DNA from: Polynucleobacter sp. MWH-Spelu-300-X4
GTDB taxonomy: Bacteria; Pseudomonadota; Gammaproteobacteria; Burkholderiales; Burkholderiaceae
Direction: 5' to 3'
NCBI RefSeq assembly: GCF_018687515.1
Contig: NZ_CP061294.1
Coordinates: forward strand, 434,001 to 498,000
Length of the DNA: 64,000 bases
Numbering within the stretch: the first letter of the stretch is position 1; each line of letters begins with the position of its first letter. Positions 57,641-64,000 of this stretch are shown in pieces. Both the position numbers and the translations under genes were made by a program. The notes below the pieces were generated by a model. That model was not told the DNA's origin, searched no databases, and saw nothing but the letters and a program-made list of their open reading frames with translations.

Positions 57641-59590
57641 ATGGCTTTAATTGTTCTTACTGATGCAAAACTGGCTTTTGGCCATGTCGATTTACTTGCA
57701 AATACCGCTTTTTCGCTAGAGTCTGGCGAAAGAGTCGGCCTTATAGGTCGTAACGGTACAGGCAAATCTTCATTGTTAAAAATTTTAGCGGGTCTTGAGA
57801 AACTAGATGATGGTACTTTGCAGTATCAGCAGGGTTTACGCATGGCTTATGTGGCTCAAGAGCCGGTTTTTGATTCTCAAGAAACCGTTTTTAACGCCGT
57901 TTCCAAGGGGGTTGCAGAGGTTAAGGCGCTGCGTGAAGAGTATGAGGCTCTTAGTGTGGCAGAGTGGGATGATGCCTCTCACCATCGTTTAGATGAGATT
58001 CAAACAAAGTTAGAGGCTATGAGTGGTTGGAATTGGGAGCAGCGGGTTCATGAAACTTTGGATCGGTTGCATTTGATGCCAGATGTCAGTATTAGCTCCT
58101 TATCGGGAGGCAATCGTAAGCGTGTAGCTTTGGCTCAGGCTCTGGTAGCTGTGCCGGATGTTTTATTTTTGGATGAGCCAACCAATCATCTCGACTTAGA
58201 TTCAATTAGTTGGTTGGAAGATTTATTAAAAACATTTAAAGGTTCGGTTGTTTTGATCACCCATGACCGCGCTTTCTTGGATGCTGTTAGCACGCAAATA
58301 GTTGAGTTAGATCGCGGCATTTTGCGTAGTTACCCCGGAAATTACAGCGCTTATGAGGTTTTAAAAGAGCAAGAGATCGCATCGGAAGTTTTGGCTAATG
58401 CAAGAGCTGATAAGTTGTTAGCTCAAGAAGAGGTATGGATACGCAAAGGCGTAGAAGCTAGACGTACACGCAGTGTTGGTCGTATAGCTCGTCTAGAAAA
58501 ATTAAGAGCTTTGCGTGCTGACCGTCGTGATGCGATGGGGCAAATTAAATTAGCAGTTTCTTCAGGTGAGCGTAGTGGAAAAATCGTTGCTGATCTAGAA
58601 CATGTTAGTAAAGCGTATGACAGACCGATTGTTAAAGATTTCACAGCTACTATTTTGCGTGGCGATAAGGTGGGGTTATTAGGACCTAATGGTGCGGGTA
58701 AAACTACTTTATTGAAATTAATCTTGGGGGTTATTCAGCCTGATAGTGGTGTTGCCACAATGGGGTCGCGTATTGAGGTGGCCTACTTTGATCAGATGCG
58801 CGAAGGTTTGAATCTGAATGCGACGTTAGAGGATTACATTAGTCCTGGTAGCGAATGGATTGAGATCAATGGCAATCGCAAGCATGTTAAAAGTTATTTA
58901 AATGATTTCTTGTTTGCGCCAGAGCGTGCTGCTTCACCAGTTAGCACGTTATCGGGTGGAGAGAGAAACCGTTTGTTATTGGCGAGATTATTCGCTAGAC
59001 CAGCTAATGTGTTGGTGCTTGATGAACCCACCAACGATTTAGATATTGATACTTTAGAGCTACTTGAGCAGTTGCTACAAGACTATAAGGGCACAGTTTT
59101 TCTGGTGAGTCATGATCGGGCTTTTTTGGATAACGTGGTGACAGGCATCATTGCTTATGAAGGTGATGGTTCTTGGCGTGAGTACGAAGGTGGTTACGAA
59201 GATTGGAAAATTCAGAAGCAGCGGTTTGAAGCTTTGATGGCTGGTAAAGACAATAAATCAGAGCCTAAGTTAGATCTTAAGCAAGAAGGTAAATCTGAAG
59301 CTAAGCAAGAGTCGAAGTTAGAGGTGAGGCCGGAAGTAAAGTCAGAAACAAAGCCTAAAGTTCAAAAACTAAATGGTAAAGAGAGGCAAGAGCTGGAAGC
59401 TATTCCATTGCAGATAGATGCACTCGAAAAAGAGCAGGCTGATATTGGCATCCAATTAGGTGACCCAGACTTATATAAAAATCAGCCACAAAAATTAGCT
59501 CAATATCAGGCAAGATTGCGTGATATTGAGGAGCAATTGATTACCTCGATGGCAAGGTGGGAAAATTTACTGGCCAGGGCTGAGAGTTAA
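57641..59590 (+). CDS. uup: ABC-F ATPase Uup
   Basis: This soluble protein with two ABC ATPase domains and no membrane domain acts at the ribosome and on branched DNA. Walker A motifs are GRNGTGKSS and GPNGAGKTT; signatures are LSGGNRKRVALAQAL and LSGGERNRLLLARL. The C-terminal coiled coil is present (IDALEKEQADIGIQLG). It is preceded by a charged linker made of repeats such as KSEPK, KSEAKQESK and RPEVKSETKPK, longer and more repetitive than usual. I start at ATG 57641; a TTG at 57620 would add seven residues. The stop overlaps the convergent oxidoreductase gene by four bases. Confidence 0.93.
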   Translation: MALIVLTDAKLAFGHVDLLANTAFSLESGERVGLIGRNGTGKSSLLKILAGLEKLDDGTLQYQQGLRMAYVAQEPVFDSQETVFNAVSKGVAEVKALREEYEALSVAEWDDASHHRLDEIQTKLEAMSGWNWEQRVHETLDRLHLMPDVSISSLSGGNRKRVALAQALVAVPDVLFLDEPTNHLDLDSISWLEDLLKTFKGSVVLITHDRAFLDAVSTQIVELDRGILRSYPGNYSAYEVLKEQEIASEVLANARADKLLAQEEVWIRKGVEARRTRSVGRIARLEKLRALRADRRDAMGQIKLAVSSGERSGKIVADLEHVSKAYDRPIVKDFTATILRGDKVGLLGPNGAGKTTLLKLILGVIQPDSGVATMGSRIEVAYFDQMREGLNLNATLEDYISPGSEWIEINGNRKHVKSYLNDFLFAPERAASPVSTLSGGERNRLLLARLFARPANVLVLDEPTNDLDIDTLELLEQLLQDYKGTVFLVSHDRAFLDNVVTGIIAYEGDGSWREYEGGYEDWKIQKQRFEALMAGKDNKSEPKLDLKQEGKSEAKQESKLEVRPEVKSETKPKVQKLNGKERQELEAIPLQIDALEKEQADIGIQLGDPDLYKNQPQKLAQYQARLRDIEEQLITSMARWENLLARAES

Positions 59591-61059
59591 GTTTGTGAAA
59601 AATATATGGCGCTAGCTATTAGCGCCATTGTTCCTAGGGTCCAGCCAATTAAAGAGTTTCTGATACGGGCTGTTTTTTGAGTGAAATCGTATTGGAATTT
59701 CTCTGAATCAATTTGAGATATATCGACAGAGAGAGCCTCTAGAGCATACTCGACGCCATCAATCATTTCAGCGGCGCCACAAACTAAATATTTTGTTGAG
59801 CCATTAAAGCTGTTTGTTTTTTCCAATGCTTTTTTGAGAGTTAATTGATCCAAGACCCCGACCAATCCCTTCCAGTCGGAAGTTGGCTCTGAAATAACAT
59901 GCGTGATGGTTAAATTTTTAAAAGCTTTTAGGTTAACCATGGTCGATAAATCAATGATTTGGCTCTCAATGCGATTGCCATAAATTAGGTGGATAGCTCG
60001 TTCTACTGTGTGCTGTGTGGCAATCATTTGTTTGAGTAGGCTAATCATTGGGGCAATTCCAACGCCGCCGGCAATCATAACGAGCGGGATGTTGTTAGAG
60101 TTGCTCTCATTGCTTAGTTGGCCAAAATTGCCATAAGCGCTACTGACATAAATTGAATCACCTATTTTTAATTCGGTTACTTGGTGAGTAAAGTCCCCTA
60201 AATCTTTGATTAAAAAACTAAGCGTATTAGATGATGGGGTGGGTGCTGAACTGATTGAGAATGGGTTTTCGTAAAGTGGCGCAGGAGTTTTTAACTTTAA
60301 CCAAGTAAATTGGCCGGCTTGATAAGACGGGTGTGTGCTGGGATTTTTGCTGTGAATAGTTAGTTCCCAGATGTTGTAAGCCACCTGCTTAAGTGAGCTG
60401 ACTTGGTAAGGATGATATTTTTGGATTAATGGCTGTATGACATAAACCCAAAGGAGTGTGAGTAGCGCTATACCAAATGCTACTTGCCAGTAATGCATCA
60501 TCCATTTTTCTTGAGCATATCTGCCAGCATGAAGGGTGTGATGAAGTCCTGCGCTGGATATGGTCAAGGCCATGATGACATGGCTCGCGCGCCAAGATTC
60601 ATAGCTAGTTTTCGATTTAGTTCTTGTGATAGCAAGGCCAATTAAGATGCCTAAAGTGATAAGGCCTAGCAGTCCTGTCATCAGAGTTGGACCAGTCATG
60701 CCTAGATAGCTTTCACCGGGTGGTCCTGGTGCGTAATTGGGGTGATTCGGTAGGCTATATAAAAAAGGGTGGCTGATTAGCAATAGGATGGCTGTTCTTG
60801 AAAATAGTTGGTGTATTTGTAATACCCAGTTAATACCCATCCGTTTAGATAGCCAAGCAATTTTCCCACTGGTTAAAAATTCCAACAAAATAATGTTGAA
60901 TGCCAACATGGCCATGGCGCTAGATAGTTCATCTAGCCAGGGTCGATTGGGGAGGTGTGTTGTTGTGGCTAGGAGGAGTGGTAGTGCAACTAGTCCTAGA
61001 TAAACTAAAAAACAGCTAAAACTTAATATACGTTGTTTCATAGGAGGATTATGATTCAT
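59587..61059 (-). CDS. Ferric reductase-like transmembrane oxidoreductase (FAD/NAD-binding)
   Basis: The 490-residue protein has an N-terminal ferric-reductase/NOX-type membrane domain of about six helices, with paired histidines in QIHQLFSRTAILLLISHPF and in SAGLHHTLHAGRY as likely haem ligands. A ferredoxin-NADP reductase-like module follows: FAD motif ENPFSISSAP and NAD-side motif IAGGVGIAPMISLL. It probably moves electrons from NAD(P)H across the membrane. One further hydrophobic segment ends the protein. Iron reduction is suggested by the nearby Fur-controlled haem gene but is not proven. Confidence 0.88.
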   Translation of the reverse strand: MNHNPPMKQRILSFSCFLVYLGLVALPLLLATTTHLPNRPWLDELSSAMAMLAFNIILLEFLTSGKIAWLSKRMGINWVLQIHQLFSRTAILLLISHPFLYSLPNHPNYAPGPPGESYLGMTGPTLMTGLLGLITLGILIGLAITRTKSKTSYESWRASHVIMALTISSAGLHHTLHAGRYAQEKWMMHYWQVAFGIALLTLLWVYVIQPLIQKYHPYQVSSLKQVAYNIWELTIHSKNPSTHPSYQAGQFTWLKLKTPAPLYENPFSISSAPTPSSNTLSFLIKDLGDFTHQVTELKIGDSIYVSSAYGNFGQLSNESNSNNIPLVMIAGGVGIAPMISLLKQMIATQHTVERAIHLIYGNRIESQIIDLSTMVNLKAFKNLTITHVISEPTSDWKGLVGVLDQLTLKKALEKTNSFNGSTKYLVCGAAEMIDGVEYALEALSVDISQIDSEKFQYDFTQKTARIRNSLIGWTLGTMALIASAIYFSQT

Positions 61060-61106
61060 TAACTGACATATTAAGTATTTAATTATTCATTTTAATTGAC
61101 ACAATT

Positions 61107-62075
61107 ATGAGAACTTTTTTGGCATCACCTCCCATATCTGCTTTCACCATGGTTATGGGTTTATCTAGTTTGTCTTTGTCTTGGACCAAGTTCTCAACTT
61201 TGACCGACATGCCTTACGCTAATGATGTGGCTTTGGGATTTGGTGTCTTGGCAGCCTGTGTATTCGTACTTTTGACTTTGGGTTTAATACGCAAACAAAT
61301 TCAAGCGCCTGAAAAAATTTTGGAAGAGTGGCATCACCCAGTTAAATCATCATTTTTTGCTGCTATTAGCGTCGGTATGACTTTGCTAGCAGCGGTTTTG
61401 TTTCCTTATTCGCATACGGGTGCCGAGGTGTTGTGGTTCGCCAGCGCAGGCGTTCATTTATTGGCAATCCTAGCGGTTTTAAATGCTTGGGTGCATCGCG
61501 AGCATCTTCAGGCGTCGCATGCTTGCCCTGTTTGGTTTATTCCAGCGGTAGGTAATGCAGTGATTCCTGTTGGCGGTATCAAGCTTGGGTACATTGAATT
61601 ATCTTGGTTCTTTTTTAGCATTGGCTTGATTTTGTGGTTTGTGATTTTGGTCATTATGTTGTACCGCTTAATGTTTGTTCAGCCTGGTTTACCTGAGCGT
61701 TTAAAGCCAACGATGGCTATTTTTTTGGCGCCACCAAGTGTCGCCTTTGTTTCATGGATTGCATTAACCAATCCATTGGCTGAAAAATATTTAGACCCTA
61801 CGGGGCATGTATTAATGGCGCTTGCATTATTTTTCGCTGCATTCTTATTAACGCAATTTAGATTCTTTTATAAGCTGCCTTTTTTTATGTCGTGCTGGGC
61901 TTATTCATTTCCAACAGCTTCTTTCGCTACGGCGATGTTAGGTTATTCGATCTTTGTCCCTGAGGTTGCGCCATTGGCTTACCTATCTTTATTGATGACG
62001 ACAATTATTATTGTTGGGCTATTTATCAGGACATTGATGGCAATTCATATGAAAGATCCGCAATGGGTTGATTAA
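61107..62075 (+). CDS. SLAC1/TehA family anion channel-like transporter
   Basis: The 322-residue membrane protein has about ten hydrophobic helices. The opening PPISAFTMVMGLSSLSLSWTKF, ending in a typical TehA/SLAC1 first helix, and FIPAVGNAVIPVGG in the middle identify the family (tellurite resistance/dicarboxylate transporter group). Bacterial members pass anions; the substrate is unknown. A Fur box and a haem utilisation gene follow, but the box lies after this gene, so it does not control it. Confidence 0.88.
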   Translation: MRTFLASPPISAFTMVMGLSSLSLSWTKFSTLTDMPYANDVALGFGVLAACVFVLLTLGLIRKQIQAPEKILEEWHHPVKSSFFAAISVGMTLLAAVLFPYSHTGAEVLWFASAGVHLLAILAVLNAWVHREHLQASHACPVWFIPAVGNAVIPVGGIKLGYIELSWFFFSIGLILWFVILVIMLYRLMFVQPGLPERLKPTMAIFLAPPSVAFVSWIALTNPLAEKYLDPTGHVLMALALFFAAFLLTQFRFFYKLPFFMSCWAYSFPTASFATAMLGYSIFVPEVAPLAYLSLLMTTIIIVGLFIRTLMAIHMKDPQWVD

Positions 62076-62100
62076 CCCTTGTTACATGAGGAGTATTTGT

Positions 62101-62115
62101 TGAGAATCATTCTCA
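62101..62115 (+). promoter_or_regulatory. Fur box upstream of the haem utilisation gene
   Basis: TGAGAATCATTCTCA is a perfect 7-1-7 palindrome, flanked by TT and TGTAATATGG, and matches the core of the Fur operator. It lies about 94 bases before the chosen start of the hemS-like gene and 25 bases after the SLAC1-type gene, so it probably represses the haem gene when iron is plentiful. Confidence 0.85.
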
Positions 62116-62208
62116 TGTAATATGGAGTCTGCATTTTTCACTCACTTAGCACAAGCCAGCGATTTATTCCCTTTTAGCAAGCCAGTGCCTATTTTTATAG
62201 GAGGGCGT

Positions 62209-63309
62209 ATGTGCGCTACCGTTAATGACATTAGAAAAAGTTTTGTTGGCTTAAGAGTAGAAAAGAAATTAAGGCATAAAGAAATTGCCGATTTTTTACA
62301 GTTAACTGAGGCGGAATTAATTGACGCTCATGTAGGCGTCAGCAAATTAGACGTCGTTAGATCATCGCCTAATTTGGCAAAAGCTATTCGCTTAAAGAAA
62401 AGTTGGCCGGAAATTATTAAATTGACGGAAGGGCTTGGTGAGGTCATGGCCCTCACGCGCAATCCCTATGCAGTTCATGAAAAAATTGGCAAATATGAAA
62501 ATGTCAGTCTTCAAGGTGATATTGGCTTAGTTGTGGGTAACGGCATTGATTTAAGGTTGTTTTACAGACAATGGGAGTTTGCCTATATTTTTGAGGAAGG
62601 TAAGCAAGAAACACTGCAAAAGAGCCTTCAGTTTTTTGATGAATATGGGCAAGCTATTCATAAAATATTTTTATTGCCTGAAAGTCGTCATACGCACTTA
62701 GATCATGTGGTGCATCAAATGGCAGATTCCAACCAAGATCCAGGTATCTTTATTCATAGTAAGCGAGATGAGCCATTACAAAATGAGGTTAAATTAAAAG
62801 ACTCTGATTTGGCCGCTTTTAAATCTGATTGGGTAGCGTTGCAAGATACGCATGATTTTTTTAATATCCTTAAGAAGTATCAGATAAATAGATTGGAGGC
62901 CCTTACCTTGATTGGTGATGATTATGCGCAGAAGCTAGAAGCGAACTCTGTTAAATTTTTATTGGAGTCGGCTGGACATTTAGACGTACCTCTGACTATT
63001 TATGTGGGTAATCGGGGTGCTGTGCAAATTTATTCAGGATTAATCAAGAATGTGATGGGTACCAAGGATTGGTTAAATATTTTTGATCCTGCATTTAACT
63101 TCCATTTAAAAATCAGTGAGCTTCCTTCGGTTTGGTTGGTGCGTAAGCCAAGTAAAGATGGTGTGATTACTTCTTTGGAGATTTTGGATGCTGCTGGGGA
63201 AGTAATTGCTATGATTTTTGGTGAGCGTATTTTGGGTAAATCTGAGTCAGCAGACTGGAGGAGCTTACTGGAGTCTTGTAAAGATGGTGAAATGGCGATC
63301 GCTGGATAA
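62209..63309 (+). CDS. Haem-degrading/transport factor, HemS/HmuS family
   Basis: This is a cytoplasmic haem-binding protein that degrades or hands on imported haem. The 366-residue protein has the duplicated HmuS fold. Repeat 1 includes KYENVSLQGDIGLVVGNGIDLRLFYRQWEFAYIFE and repeat 2 includes YVGNRGAVQIYSGLIKNV ... WLNIFDPAFNFHLKISELPSVWLVRKP. I start at ATG 62209, directly after the strong ribosome site AGGAGG (62199-62204). An ATG at 62122 would place the start seven bases after the Fur box, leaving no room for a promoter. No TonB-dependent receptor or haem ABC importer is in the window. Confidence 0.9.
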   Translation: MCATVNDIRKSFVGLRVEKKLRHKEIADFLQLTEAELIDAHVGVSKLDVVRSSPNLAKAIRLKKSWPEIIKLTEGLGEVMALTRNPYAVHEKIGKYENVSLQGDIGLVVGNGIDLRLFYRQWEFAYIFEEGKQETLQKSLQFFDEYGQAIHKIFLLPESRHTHLDHVVHQMADSNQDPGIFIHSKRDEPLQNEVKLKDSDLAAFKSDWVALQDTHDFFNILKKYQINRLEALTLIGDDYAQKLEANSVKFLLESAGHLDVPLTIYVGNRGAVQIYSGLIKNVMGTKDWLNIFDPAFNFHLKISELPSVWLVRKPSKDGVITSLEILDAAGEVIAMIFGERILGKSESADWRSLLESCKDGEMAIAG

Positions 63310-63363
63310 ATAAGCAGGAACTATTTAAAAGGAATAAAATACAAATACTGATATGCGCATATC

Positions 63364-63725
63364 GGGGCCGACATGGTTTCGACGTGGATTGCAAAGCATG
63401 GAGGGCATACCGAGGACCCGTTATCTCGTAAATCAATGGGAAATGTAATAACTGCAAACGACGAACGTTTCGCACTAGCCGCTTAATTGCGGTTGCCCCT
63501 GAACTGATTCTCTCTTGGGTCAGGTAGTGTAAAAGCTACATCAGGGTCATATACAAGAGATAAGACTGCATCGTGTCGCGGTGTGCAGTTCGAAAATTTA
63601 GCGAATCGTTGTCTTGTAACGTGTTGGTCCGTGACAAGGCAATTAAATCAAAAGACACAACTAAGTATGTAGAACTTTATGTGGAGGATTTGCGGACGCG
63701 GGTTCGATCCCCGCCGGCTCCACCA
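63364..63725 (+). ncRNA. ssrA: Transfer-messenger RNA (tmRNA)
   Basis: The 362-base RNA rescues stalled ribosomes and tags their proteins. The acceptor stem is GGGGCCG with CGGCTCC, and the 3' CCA is encoded (63723-63725). The T arm contains GGGTTCGATCCCC. The tag reading frame runs from the resume codon GCA at 63454 to TAA at 63484-63486 and encodes ANDERFALAA, a betaproteobacterial-type tag ending in the Clp-recognised ALAA. Pseudoknot-forming repeats follow the tag. It is a single-piece tmRNA. Small open frames within it are not genes. Confidence 0.97.
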
Positions 63726-63730
63726 ATTCA

Positions 63731-63755
63731 AAAGGGCTCGAATTTCGAGCCCTTT
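63731..63755 (+). terminator. Terminator after ssrA
   Basis: AAAGGGCTCGA and TCGAGCCCTTT pair around the loop ATT and continue into TTCTTTTTTC, six bases after the encoded CCA. Confidence 0.93.
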
Positions 63756-63793
63756 TTCTTTTTTCTAGTTTAGCTTTAGATTTGTTCTCTTCT

Positions 63794-64000
63794 TTAATTA
63801 GCTACAGTTAATCTCCATAAAGAGGTAACCTCTGCTGCCCTTGCTCTATAAAGAGGATCGGTTTGATCAAGCGCTTTTTTATGGGTAGGCCTTATATCTA
63901 GTCGTTCAATTACTTTGAGGCCACTTGCTTCTATCCATGAAAGCAGTTCGGCTTTTGTTCTTAATCCTAAGTGCTCCGCTAAATCAGACAAAATTAACCA
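63794..64000 (-). CDS. C-terminal part of a protein, possibly a methyltransferase (partial)
   Basis: The minus strand is open from the right edge to a stop at 63794, giving about 68 residues ending LWRLTVAN. The visible part (LSDLAEHLGLRTKAELLSWIEASGLKVIERLDIRP) looks like the tail of a class I SAM-dependent methyltransferase, but the diagnostic SAM-binding motif would be outside the window. The gene starts beyond the right edge. The product is a guess; the frame itself is likely real because it runs to the edge and has ordinary amino-acid composition. Confidence 0.5.
   Translation of the reverse strand, partial: WLILSDLAEHLGLRTKAELLSWIEASGLKVIERLDIRPTHKKALDQTDPLYRARAAEVTSLWRLTVAN

Noticed and set aside
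63573..63773. Open frame running through tmRNA and its terminator
   Set aside because: The structure and tag sequence show that this is ssrA; the frame is incidental.
63726..64000. Genomic island integrated at tmRNA
   Set aside because: No integrase, att duplication of the ssrA 3' end or foreign composition is visible in the remaining 275 bases; the window ends too soon to exclude it fully.

Overview
The window is a chromosomal segment of a low-GC betaproteobacterium. The best guess is Polynucleobacter or a close relative in the Burkholderiaceae. The evidence is the tmRNA tag ANDERFALAA, a tandem pair of cyanophycin synthetases with their partner ABC transporter and DUF1854 protein, the hemC-hemD-hemX-hemY order, and generally AT-rich housekeeping genes. 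The genus is inference from recalled gene content. I see no prophage, insertion sequence, CRISPR array or rRNA operon.

Layout. 1-4.2 kb: a SulP anion transporter cut by the left edge, coupled to metG, and the divergent Fe-S carrier mrp. 4.3-5.7 kb: an orphan flavocytochrome-c sulfide dehydrogenase-like flavoprotein. 6.1-17.8 kb: a formate/selenium island on one strand. It holds a three-subunit periplasmic formate dehydrogenase whose catalytic subunit reads an in-frame UGA (6671-6673) as selenocysteine, then fdhE, selA, selB, tRNA-Sec, a lipoyl (GcvH-like) protein, a DsrE-like protein, selD and mobA. The enzyme, its maturation factor, the Sec machinery and the molybdenum-cofactor nucleotidyltransferase are therefore together. 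The lipoyl/DsrE pair sits between tRNA-Sec and selD, and I know no described role for it there. It is the best candidate here for an undescribed system.

17.8-29.7 kb: dcd, a PLP amino-acid decarboxylase, sixteen AAAT repeats, argH, the hemCDXY haem cluster, an aldehyde dehydrogenase, msrA, pdxH and tcdA. 29.6-38.5 kb: a cyanophycin locus. A short CphA-like protein and full-length cphA run on the minus strand. Divergent to them are an ABC transporter with an N-terminal zinc ribbon, a DUF1854 protein and a protein resembling the Bacillus spore transglutaminase Tgl. The last is the second unusual finding.

38.7-46.1 kb: an amino-acid permease coupled to alanine dehydrogenase, fbp, pepN, a GDT1-type cation exporter and a rubrerythrin-like protein. 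46.1-48.8 kb: a protein kinase fused to a universal-stress domain, paired with a metallophosphoesterase, then a cytochrome c. 49-59.6 kb: mostly housekeeping genes (a DUF4442 protein, a YhiN-type flavoprotein, a beta-CASP hydrolase, a LOG-like protein, crcB, a monooxygenase-like protein, trhP, an RluF-like pseudouridine synthase, a CPA2 antiporter and uup). 59.6-63.3 kb: a ferric-reductase-like oxidoreductase, a SLAC1/TehA channel-like protein and a Fur-box-controlled haem utilisation gene. 63.4-63.7 kb: tmRNA, followed by a gene cut by the right edge.
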